A model generated the notes under the pieces. It saw only the letters and a program-made list of their open reading frames with translations. It was not told the DNA's origin and did no database searches. Shown here in pieces: positions 32,479-42,493 of a DNA stretch of 64,000 nucleotides. This DNA is from Volvox africanus (taxonomy: Eukaryota; Chlorophyta; Chlorophyceae; Chlamydomonadales; Volvocaceae): positions 822,001 through 886,000 of the forward strand of contig BSDZ01000020.1 of NCBI GenBank assembly GCA_030268105.1, given 5' to 3'. Position numbers and translations under genes: made by a program. Numbering within the stretch: the first letter of the stretch is position 1; each line of letters opens with the position of its first letter.

Positions 32479-35447
32479 CCACGGACTGCTTTTGAGGCCG
32501 CGGGTGGGCTGTTGTGCCACCACCGTGCAGATTTCTGTGGATCCTGAGGTTGAGGCCCTACTGTCGCAGTATGAGGACGTCTTTAAAGATATCCCTGGCC
32601 TACCACCTATGCATCCTGTTGATCACACAATCCCTCTCATGCCTGGAGTGCAGCCTACGGCCCGGCCAATGTACAGGTTGAGTCCATTGGAGCTGGACGA
32701 GGTAAAGCGCCAGGTGACGGATTTGCTCGCAAAGGGTATGATACGCCCCAGCACATCCCCGTATTCTGCACCGATTTTGTTTGTCGGTAAGAAGGATGGG
32801 ACCTTGCGCATGTGCATTGATTACCGGGGGTTGAATGTGAGTACGGTGAAAAATCGCTACCCTTTGCCACGCGTTGACGACCTGTTGGATAAGCTGAAGG
32901 GATCGGCTTATTTTTCCTTGATTGACTTGCAACAGGGCTATAATCAGATCCGCATCGCTGCCTCTGATATTCCGAAAACCGCTTTTCGGATGCCCTTCGG
33001 TCATTTCGAGTATATGGTCCTATCGTTTGGTTTGACTAATGCCCCTGCAACGTTTCAGGCGGTTATGGACCGAATGTTTAGGCCGTTTATCGACAGGTTC
33101 ATTGTTTGCTACCTGGATGACATCTTGGTTTATTCTAAGACGCGAGGAGCACTTGGAGCATCTTCGGCTCATGCTCGACGTTATGAGGCGGGAGCAATTG
33201 TTTGCTAAACGCGCCAAATGCTTTTGGGCACAGCCTCAGGTGGAATATTTGGGCCACATTGTGTCGGCCACTGGTGTGAAGATGGACCCGCGGAAGGTCG
33301 CCGTGGTTCGCGATTGGACCACGCCTCAGAACCTCACGGAGCTGCGTAAGTTCCTTGGCTTGACCAATTATTTCCGAAAGTTCATTGAAAAATATTCCAT
33401 CATTGCGGCCCCGCCTACTAACTTAACTCGCAAAGGCGTTTTTGTTTCGCTCGAGTCGTGGACATCGCAATGCCAGCGGGCATTCGAAGAGCTCAAGCGA
33501 ACCGTTGCCGAAGATGTCACCCTTGTATTCCCTGATTACTCGTTGCCGTTTCGTGTTGAGGTAGTGTCTGATGCCTCAGTATTTGGAAGCGGCGCTGTAT
33601 TGTTACAGGAAGGGCGACCGATCGCTTTCACGAGTAAGAAGTTTTCTGGTGCGGAGATTCGCTACACCACCGGGGAACAGGAGCTTTTGGCAGTGCTGCA
33701 TGCTTTAAAGGAATGGCGCTGTTACCTCGAGGGACGCCCATTTACTTTAAAGACTGACCACAAGCCCCTAACGTTTTTGCAAAGCGTTCCGATGTTGAAC
33801 CGCCGTCAGGCTAAGTGGATGGAATACCTAGCTAGGTTCGACTGCACCTGGGAGTACATTTCTGGTAAACTGAATATTGGCGATGCTCTCAGTCGACATC
33901 CGTCGCTACACGCTGCAATTTTAGCAGCGCCCGTCGTGCGACCGCACAACGAGGAGGTGCCGATCGCGACGGACCTCGCAGAGCAGTTGAAGGTGGCCTA
34001 CAACGCAGAAGCCTGGTTCTCGGAGCCGGCTAATGTAGAAAACCTTCGCAAGCAGAATGGCCTTTGGCTACGGGTGGAGGGTGCAGCTACACAAATCCTC
34101 GTTCCGAACGACGACGCGCTACGCTACGACATCCTTGCGCGGTTCCACGAGGACCCATTAGCAGGACACCCTGGTAGCAAGCGGTTGGTCGAGTTGGTGC
34201 AACGTTCCTTTTGGTGGCCTCGTTTGGCTAACGATGCGGTGAACTTCATACAGACATGCAGTCTGTGCCAGCGCAATAAGGCTTTGTCCGGTAAGGGTCA
34301 TGGGTTGTTGCAACCGTTGCCTGTCCCGGATGCGCCTTGGGAAAGTGTTTCCATGGACTTCGTAGTCGCGCTGCCCAAAACTGAGGGGGGATATGATGCG
34401 GTGTTCGTAATGGTCGATCGTCTGACTAAGATGGTCCACATAGCACCATGCACATCATCCTGCACGGCTGAGCAAACCGCACGTTTGTTTTTCGATAATG
34501 TGGTTCGGTTACACGGGGTTCCCAAAAACGTGATCTCGGACCGCGGTGGACAGTTCACGTCTAAGTTTTGGGAAGCGCTCTGCAAGCTAGTTGGCATGCG
34601 TGTCAACCTGAGCACAGCGTACCACCCGCAGACTGATGGTCAAACTGAACGCACAAACCGCACGTTGGGTGATATGTTGCGCAATTATGCTGGTCGCACA
34701 CCACTCGTTTGGGATACATATTTGACTGCGGCAGAATTTGTGCTTAACAACGCTGTTAACCGCTCTACAGGCAAAAGTCCGTTCTTTCTTAACTACGGGT
34801 TTCATCCCGCACTACCCGTGTGGCGTGAGTTGGAAGTGAACGTGCCTGCTGCTAAACTTTTTGCCAAGTCTTTTATGTCCCGAATCACAGATGTGAAGTC
34901 GTGTTTGGACGTGGCGCAGCAACGAACGATGGAATACTACAACAAATCCAAGCAGGACGTGATGTTTTCGGAAGGGCAACTCGTGTTGCTAAGCACCAAG
35001 AACTTGCGTTCCTTGGCCGACGGATCCCGAAAACTCTTAGCCCGCTGGATTGGTCCGTATCCTGTCATGCGCATGGTTGGGAATGTGGCTGTGGAGCTTG
35101 CATTGCCCGCTGATATGACCATTCACCCCACGTTTCACGTATCGCTTGTCTGTCCTTATCGTGGTACGGAACCCGTCCCTGAGCCTGCTAACGCCCCCGC
35201 AGCGATATAACCAGTTCCCGAGACCTGGATCGCTGGTAAACAGAAGTTTTACGATGTGGAGCGGGTGTTAGATTATCGCGCGCGTCGTGTGGGCCAACAC
35301 CGACGTAAGCGGACAGTACACGAGTACTTGGTCAAGTGGACAGGGTATACCAGCGAGCACAACTCATGGGAACTGGCACGCAACTTCTCGCAGGACATGA
35401 AGCCCCTGCTCGAGGAAGCCCGCAAACGTGCCACGCAAGCCCAATGA
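32479..35447 (+). pseudogene. pol: Pol C-terminal part, copy 1 (frameshift and stop)
   Basis: It resumes the frame broken at 26627 and covers reverse transcriptase ([11 protein letters not shown]), RNase H, integrase (HHCC finger; SMDF, SDRGGQF, QTERTNR) and chromodomain (VERVLDY, VKWTGY). A CG unit is missing in a CGCGCG run near 33141, shifting the frame just after [15 protein letters not shown] at 35208-35210 precedes the chromodomain, where intact copy 3 has Glu. The same TAA occurs in copy 2. Confidence 0.93.
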
Positions 35448-35490
35448 CCCTGCAGTCGATGCTGTATGAAGCAGCGAGGATGCTGCATAC

Positions 35491-35505
35491 GGGAGGGGGG
35501 ATAAT
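35491..35505 (+). other. Polypurine tract, copy 1
   Basis: GGGAGGGGGGATAAT lies directly before the 3' LTR start TGTTGTG, the plus-strand primer site of the family. Confidence 0.85.
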
Positions 35506-36337
35506 TGTTGTGCGACGGTTCGTTTCCCACCAATGTGTAGGTCGATGCGATCCTACGAGGTGAAGTGCTATCTTGATGAACGCATGAATGATTATTGCAT
35601 ATGAATGAACCTGCATGATATAGATGTATTCGCATATATTTATATATGCATTTGGCATGATACCATTATCCATCGCGACATCGCATCATGGCAAATCCGC
35701 CTAGCATGCATGAAATCCCAAATCATTGAAGTGCGCATTATGCTCGTGCTATGAAACGATAAGTAATATTATCTGATATAATATTACTTCATTACAGCAC
35801 ACGTTGAGAGCGCCGCACTCGTCGCGATGCATGCCTTGCAACCGAATATCGTTATTCGGACCCTTGCATCATGTGAATGCCGGAAAGGCTTATACGTTGT
35901 TATACATGGACATCGCCTATACGCAGTAGGGTTGTCACACTTAGGATCGGCCTCCTAGTGTGAATCGTACGGCATTGTGATGCTACGAGTATAACAGATG
36001 CGAGGACGGCTAAGCAAGAGAAGACATTCGATACCGGAGAACACTCGTGTGTTCTACATTAATATTGCTATACGCTATTCTACTTAGCCCGAGCTAAGCC
36101 TAAACTTCACTATCACCGCCGCATGATGATTGCTTGCTTCCGGCGCTGACGGTGATTGCGTCCATTGCACCGCTTCGATCTGTAAGACTGTAAGTTATAT
36201 CTCTTCTTGTTTGAAGTCTTCCACTGTCTCTGTTTGCTCGCGCTTGCCTTGCTGTACTTGCAAGTGCTCGCGCATTGGTGTCGCAAGCCTTCAGACGCGC
36301 AGATACTGATGAGCAAACACGAAGGAGAGGTACAACA
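35506..36337 (+). repeat. 3' LTR, family A copy 1
   Basis: 832 bp, TGTTGTGCGACGG to GTACAACA. It holds an 11-bp-arm hairpin (35762-35772 with 35780-35790). It is clearly diverged from the 5' LTR, so this copy is older than element B. Confidence 0.92.
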
Positions 36338-37068
36338 GAAGCCTGCGGTGAGCAGCGGTAGGCGAGTGCCAGCCAGGGAAGGTGTTGGTCCCAGGTATCG
36401 CTCCTCTTGACGTCCGCACAATACTTGTGTAGTGCTGCCTTCACCACTCGCACCATCTGCTCGGCCGCCCCGTCTGCTTGCGGATGACTGGCAGAGATGA
36501 AGCGATGGTCGACGAAACACTGGTGTAGAAGTTGATGAAAGGCCCCCTGGAATTCTCCCCTACGATCTGTGAGCACCTCGGCAGGGGCCGAGAAGTGAGT
36601 GATGAGCTCTAACAGACCACGGGAGGTCTCCTCAGGTTGCTTGCTGTGCAGCGGGTAGAACTCCGCGTGCTTGGTGAAGTGTTCGATGCAGACCATGACG
36701 AAGGTGAAGCCAAACGGCTCGGTGGGCGGCAGAGGCCCCACTAGGTCCACGCCCCAGCGGTAGAACATGCCCCTGATCGCCAGGGGCTGCAGTTGCACCG
36801 GGCGCGCTGTACCAATTCTGTTGGTCATATCGCACAGCTTGCAGCCGCGCACAACCTCCTGCACGGTTCGATGCATCCGATACCACCAGTATCCCAGCTG
36901 CACCAACGCCAGTGTCCGCCGAATGCCAAGGTGGGCCACCGCATGGACTCGCCGCACGATGGCCTCCCTGTCTTTGGGCGGCGGGCAGACCCGTGTCGAG
37001 CCGTCACTGAGAGCTCTGAGCAGTTGATCCCCCGCCCACCGGTACAATGCGGCCCGTCGAAGCACGCG
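36338..37068 (-). pseudogene. Integrase of element C (5' part)
   Basis: It shows an HHCC finger (HAVAHLGIRRTLALVQ...CKLCDM) and core residues in GVDLVGPLP, LTDRRGEFQ and SHPQADGAAEQM, that is, D, D and E. It is cut after RCSPQA by copy 1 and continues on the minus strand at 23004 as YSPYELMYGVKP. A TGA separates it from the upstream linker (37069-37387). Confidence 0.9.
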
Positions 37069-39344
37069 TCACGCCGGCCGCCCGTCCTCCTCCGTGACCC
37101 CCGCCGGCGCCCCACGAAGGAACGCCAGCGTTGACACATCACGCCAGACATCAGGGTCTTGGCCCTCCGCCAAGGCATTCTCCTGTACCTCAGCAGCCGC
37201 CGCTACTGCAGCAGTGGCCATCACCACCGTAAGCCCAGGCGCCCGCTGTGAGAGCAGGGCGCAGGCCCATGGCGTGAGCAGGTTGTCCGCATCCACCATG
37301 GCTGAGTTGTGTGTCATCCCAGCCGCCAGTCTCGCCGCCGATCCCACAGCCGCGAGTGCAGCAACGGGAGCCAGCGGGGTCAGATCGGATCCCCCCCCTG
37401 CGGCAAGGCCGTGAGGTGCTTCGTCGCAGGATACTGCATGTCATGGGGTGTGATGAAAGCGCGATGCAGCACCATGCAGAGGGAAAGCGCGACCTGGAAG
37501 ACCGGCGGCAGAGACGACCGCTCCAGCAGCTCCAGCTCCAGCTCCAGCATGAAGTCCCGCGACGTCCGTAGCCAGAAGCCCGCCGCCACGGTGTAGTCAG
37601 CGGCGGTGACCTGGCAGGGCGCGCGGATGGAGCCCGCGTGCAGTGGCGTGCCGGTGACCGCAGGCGGTGGCAAGGCCACCCACGGCCGCCCTGGTAAATC
37701 ACACGCCACATACGGCGGGGCAAGGACCGTGCACGCCGCCGCCAGCACACAACCGGCCGGCAGCAGCGCGGCTAGGTCACGCCCATCAGGCGGGCGCAAC
37801 TCTGTGACGCAGTGCTGCAAGTGCACCATGTTAGCAAGGTTGGTGTAGAGGCAGCTCAAACGGTGAACCGCCGCGCCAGTGACGGCGGCATCCAGGAGCA
37901 CAGGCAGCCCAAAGAGCCACCCAGCATCCGGCGCCGCGTCGACATTGACGAAGGGACCCTCCAAGAGGAAGGCCGGCGGCGAAAGGCGCCGCTCACGATG
38001 AAACTGCTGAAACCCCCCCAAAAATCCGACAATTTGCGCAGCACTCCACACACTGTTCCCAGCCCAGCTACCTACAACAATCCACACAGACTCGTCCCCA
38101 AAACCCAAGGCCTCGGCAGCTGCAGCCGAGGCCGCCCAGTACGGCAGGTCAGCAGGAATGCTGAAGGCCGGGACCAGCTGCGGGTCCCAGGCACCTGCGG
38201 CGAGCTGACCGGCGAAATGAAGCGCCCAAATTGGCACCAGCCGGGACACTGCGAGCCGCTCGCAGGCATCGCAGGACAAATGAACGTAACGCTGCACACG
38301 AAACCCCAAACCCAAACACGCAAGCAGGCCCGATGCAAGGCCGCCCAGCAGCTCCAAGACACATATCCCCTCACCCCCTGCTGCTGACGGAAAGAAGACA
38401 TGCTGAACAAGCGCGGTATTCACTCCTAAAACTTCCCCTGTCCCTACCCTGAGGCGCAGGGGCAGCGCCTTGGCGGGCCGCAACCGACGCAAGGCTGCAG
38501 CCTCCCTGCGGATGAGCAGGGCCGCCGTTTGTAGTGTGACGGCGCCAGTGACCGGCGGCCCAGAAAGGCTGCAAGGCACGTGTGGCTCGGCGGAAGGCAG
38601 CACACCCCGCACCGAGGTCTCCAGCTCCCCGAGGGCAGGTTGCCCCACCCCCGGGGCCTCCAGCCCCCCGGCGGCGAGTTGCCCCGCCACCAAGGTCTCC
38701 AGCTCGTTGTCGTAGTCCAGCTCTGAAGCCGCCGTGACGGGCAGCCCCGTGCTGGCCACGAGACACACCGCGTGCACGCACCAGGTCGCAGCACGTGCAC
38801 GAGGGACCGGGCCAGCGAAGTGTGCAAGGCCAGCGAGCGGGCCAACCGCATCTGGGGCGGCAGCCAGCCCACTGGCCGGATCCGTCAAATCCTGACCATC
38901 CAAAAACCGTTGTGCCAGCGCCACCGAGCAAGCCGCAACCACCATGAGGTGGGCTGCGACTGCCGCAGGGGCTCCAGCAGCTGCAGGCGCACGAGAGAAG
39001 GCGTAGAGCGGCCACTGGACGCCCGGGTACGGCACCAGCACAGGCGGCGAATGCAGAGGGTCGCCGTCTTCGTCCACTCGAGCTCCAGACCCATCATGCG
39101 CTGAGTCTCGCGGGTGCCGACTCAGGGCGTCGGCATTCTGGTGCAGCTTGCCAGGCCGATGCGCCACATCGAAAGCAAACGCCTGCAGCTGTAGGGCCCA
39201 CCGCGCGTACTGCGCAGGCAGGCCGTCCTGCTGAGACATGAGCCACAGCAGCGGCGCATGGTCGGTGACGACGGTGAAGTGACGCGTGGCAAGGTACGGA
39301 TAAAAGAGTTTGCTGGCCCACACCACCGCCAAAAGTTCCCCCTT
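37069..39344 (-). pseudogene. Element C pol: RNase H end plus C5-methyltransferase-like domain
   Basis: The 39332-37380 frame (650 codons) begins with the RNase H end ([19 protein letters not shown]). After a 240-residue Ala/Gly-rich linker, residues about 320-505 resemble a C5 cytosine methyltransferase of the DNMT3-like kind. The SAM-binding motif I is seen in CVLELLGGLASGLLA and the following VQRYVHLSCD. The motif IV strand WIVVGSWAGNS has AG where catalytic PC is expected. A motif VI-like FLLEG and a motif VIII-like AAVHRLSCLYTNL follow. The catalytic Cys is thus missing. The frame changes in a G8 run near 37388 and continues as TPLAPVAALAAVG... to 37069. The upstream TAA (39345) interrupts RT-RNase H. 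Confidence 0.75.
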
Positions 39345-40832
39345 TTAGCTGTCATACCGCCACTCGTCCACGTTGAGGGAACGAGAGACGGCCGCGCAGA
39401 GGTACTCCCGCCCAGCATCGTCGAGCTGCCCCAGGATCCCGCTGATGCCCACGCCAGAGAAGTCCGTGTGCAGTATGAGCGGCTGATCAGGATGAACCCG
39501 CCGCAGCACAGGACCGTCCATCTGCGTGTAGATGCGCTTAAGCTCGTCAAGTGCCGCCTGCTGTTCCGGACCCCACGATTCCACGTGCCACACATACTTG
39601 GTACTGGTGAGCGGGTTGAGGGGCGCGGTGATGTGGGCAAAATGCGGGACAAGCCCCCGGTAGTACGAGAACATGCCCAGCAGCTGCCGCACACCAGCAG
39701 AGGATGTGGGCGGCTCCAACGCCAGCAGTGCCTCCACCTTGGCGCGGGTAGGGGACAGGCCACGCGCCGAGACCATAAAACCCAGGAATTCAACCGAGTC
39801 GCCCGCGACGAGGGTTTTCTCCGGGTGTAACTTGATGCCGATGTCCCGCAGCATGGCAAGCACACGCTCCAGGTGCTGCAGATGCTCTTCCGCCGTGCTA
39901 CTGAAGACAAGCAGGTCGTCGACGTAGCAGGCGACAAATTGCTCCAAACCGTATTGATGAATGGCGTGGTCCAGGACACGCTGGAAGTGCGCTGTGGCAT
40001 TTCGCAGGCCGTACACCAGATGCCTGTACTGCATCAGCCGCCGGCGCCACCAGAAGCTTGTGCGCTCCCGATGCTCAGGTGCCAGCGGAATCTGCAGGAA
40101 GGCAGCCCGGCAGTCCATCTTGGTAAGCCACAGCGAGTCCCCCACCTGCTGAAACAGCTGCTCCGGCAGCGGCGACAAGTGCAGGCCGGGCAGAGTGGCA
40201 GCATTGAGCTCCCGTGCGTCCTGACAAAACCGCCTCTGCGTCCAGGTACCATCCACCGACCGCTTGGGCGGCAGGGTGGAGTTCATGGCGTACTGGCTGG
40301 AGCGGCTCTCTTCGATGATCCCGGCATCCAGCAGCTCCTGGCAGGCCGCGTCCATGGTGGCGTACTCCTCCTGACTGTGGGAACGGGGTCGCTGGTAGAT
40401 GGGGCGCTGATGAGCAAGCTCGATGCGGGCAGGGCCCACGTCACCGCAATACTCTCCTAGATCCGCCATGCTGCGGGCGAAAACGCCGTTGTACTGATCC
40501 ACCAATTCCTTAAACTGCCCGGCCAGCTCCGGCGGCATGTCCGGGCGGTCGCACAGCAACCACCTGCCAGCGGTGACCGTGAACTTGGCCTCGGGCGGGA
40601 GTGTGCGCCGCCCTTCTGGTGTAAAATCCGCTGGCTCCAGAAAACCATCGTTGTCATTGTCAGAGTCGTTGCCCTCGTGGTCGCTGTCGTCAATGAGCGG
40701 CGGCAGCGGGTCAGCGACGGGGTAGTGGCGCCCCGCCGCAAGTGCCGGGGCACTCATGATGACTGGCCGCCCTCGCCAGTTGGGGGCGGCTGTAGATAAG
40801 CAGATGACGGGGGTTCCACTAACGCGGGCCAC
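39345..40832 (-). pseudogene. Reverse transcriptase of element C
   Basis: 495 codons. An acidic N-terminal segment (DDSDHEGNDSDNDND) precedes an RT core with FCQDARELNAAT, WLTKMDCRAAFLQIPL, YGLRNATAHFQ and catalytic YVDD (303-306), then the RNase H start LHTDFSGVGISG. It ends at TAA in YDS*, after which KGELLAVVW continues in frame, so this is a nonsense change. It overlaps the protease ORF by 79 nt in the -1 frame. Confidence 0.9.
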
Positions 40833-42493
40833 CGTACTACGACCGGGAGGTCGATAGGGTCGCGGCCCGGTGGCCGCAGCCGCAAATGCTCACGTCCTTC
40901 CTCCATATCCAGGTAGCACTGATGTGGGCCCAGCGCAGGCATACCCAGCAGCAGTTCAAACGCCTCTGCGCCCTCATCGGCCACCACTAGTGCTGGGACG
41001 TTGGCAGCAAACGCGTCAGGCGTGCCAGCGCGAAACACCACATGGAGCCCCCCAGCGACCAAGCCCTTCAGGTGTGAACGGCCAGCAGCGGTGGTAACCG
41101 CAAACTCACCGTCTGGGTCAAGCTGCAGCTCGAGACGATCTGCCAGCCGCTGCGCAACAAGGACCACTGCGCTGCCAGTGTCCACCAACACCTGCGATGG
41201 TAGCTGTCCTTCCACCAGCAGTCCCTCCGCGGCTGAGTTCTGCTGAAGGTACGGCAATGGGGCAGCCACGCATAGGGGGGCCGCTGCACTTGAGTGTGAG
41301 ACCGCTGCGGCCACCGGTGAGGCATACAGCGGCGGCAGCGCGGCTGAAGGCAGCCCCCTGCGGCGAAGGGAGTGCAGGCCAGCGAGGGCCGCCAACAGCC
41401 AGCCTTGAATATCATCCAGTCTGGAATTGTCGGGTCTTAGCTCGGACCTGGGGTCTGGGATCGTCGCCACGGCCATTGCATCGCCAGCACCTGGGGGCGT
41501 GGGTGGGCGAAGAGCATGAGCCACCTCCGCTGCCCCCGCCACGGCAGCCCGGGGGAGTTGAGGAAATCCCATGGGCATGCGTTCCCCGACTGTGGCGCCG
41601 ATGGGGAAGACGGAGTACCCGGCAAAAGGCATTGGGATGGCCGGGGAGGGCATCACTGCAGCGTCGCCAGGCGCAGAGGAGCCGGCAGGGGCGACGGCAT
41701 TGAGTGGCCAAGTGCCTGGTTGCCAGGGCGGGTGCGTGTGTGGAGGTGGAGGCGGCATCAGTGGTGACTGTACTGGTGTGTGTGTGGGCCGGTATACAGC
41801 GGCTGGCGGGCCGGCATGGACCCCGGTGGCCGTGACGTGTGAGGGGGCGACGGAGGGGGGGGCCAGAGGGACAGGTGGCGCAGGGGGGCGCCAAGCCAGG
41901 GCTGCGGGTTGCACGGGCGCGGCGACCTCTGAGACGGCCGACGATGGGAGCTGCTGCATGGCGAGGACGCTCTGGAGTGTGTCCTCAATGCGCTGGAGCT
42001 GCGCCTGTTCAATCGTGACTGTCATGGAGGGCGCCGCCGCCGTAGCCAAGAACTGCTGCGCCTGCATGACGCTGCCAGAGAGATCCCCCGGCACCTGTCC
42101 CGCCTGCTGCGCCTCCTGTAACTTGCGGCACATGTCACGGAACAACCCCTGGGGGTCTGTTGAGATCCGTGATGCCGAGACCTTGCACGCCGCCTGGGTG
42201 TGCGGCGTCCGTGCAAGGACATGCAACCTACAAGTCTTGTGCTGATGCGCCTGCCACTGACCTTCACGGCAGACCAAGTCGGCTTTGGCGGCAGCCTCAG
42301 TGCTGACACCGCTCCCCTCAGGTGGGGTGGGCGGGCTGCCGCCGCCACCGCCTGCTTTTCCACCCTTGCCCTTGGCGGGCGCTAGCACGTGCGCAGGCAC
42401 CATGATGATCTTGTTGCGACTGCCGCCACCGCCGCCACTGCCACCGGCGGTGGTGCCACCAGCACTGCTGGCAGCTCCACCGCCAGCATTTCC
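40754..42493 (-). CDS. Protease-containing ORF of element C
   Basis: Open in the gag frame from the UAG at 42494-42496; the first ATG is at 42403 (549 codons). After a Gly/Pro-rich start and a long Pro/Ala region, the C-terminal third is an aspartic protease: LVDTGSAVVLVAQ, a flap-like AAGRSHLKGLVAGG, and LLLGMPAL. It ends at TGA (40754) while RT starts in the -1 frame. Confidence 0.75.
   Translation of the reverse strand, partial: GNAGGGAASSAGGTTAGGSGGGGGSRNKIIMVPAHVLAPAKGKGGKAGGGGGSPPTPPEGSGVSTEAAAKADLVCREGQWQAHQHKTCRLHVLARTPHTQAACKVSASRISTDPQGLFRDMCRKLQEAQQAGQVPGDLSGSVMQAQQFLATAAAPSMTVTIEQAQLQRIEDTLQSVLAMQQLPSSAVSEVAAPVQPAALAWRPPAPPVPLAPPSVAPSHVTATGVHAGPPAAVYRPTHTPVQSPLMPPPPPHTHPPWQPGTWPLNAVAPAGSSAPGDAAVMPSPAIPMPFAGYSVFPIGATVGERMPMGFPQLPRAAVAGAAEVAHALRPPTPPGAGDAMAVATIPDPRSELRPDNSRLDDIQGWLLAALAGLHSLRRRGLPSAALPPLYASPVAAAVSHSSAAAPLCVAAPLPYLQQNSAAEGLLVEGQLPSQVLVDTGSAVVLVAQRLADRLELQLDPDGEFAVTTAAGRSHLKGLVAGGLHVVFRAGTPDAFAANVPALVVADEGAEAFELLLGMPALGPHQCYLDMEEGREHLRLRPPGRDPIDLPVVVRWPALVEPPSSAYLQPPPTGEGGQSS

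Larger units (their letters stand above)
23005..36337 (+). mobile_element. Ty3/gypsy chromovirus, family A copy 1 (split by element B)
   Basis: Bounded by LTRs 23005-23834 and 35506-36337 (TG...CA ends) and by the 5-bp duplication GAAGC at 23000-23004 and 36338-36342. It sits in element C integrase: removing it rejoins the reading frame on the minus strand. Gag is intact. Pol is broken by element B (26628-32473), a 2-bp deletion near 33141, and a TAA at 35208-35210 before the chromodomain. Confidence 0.95.

Noticed and set aside
37190..37750. 186-codon Arg-rich minus ORF
   Set aside because: It is out of frame with the element C pol reading and has Arg/Ser/Cys composition typical of a shadow of GC-rich coding DNA.
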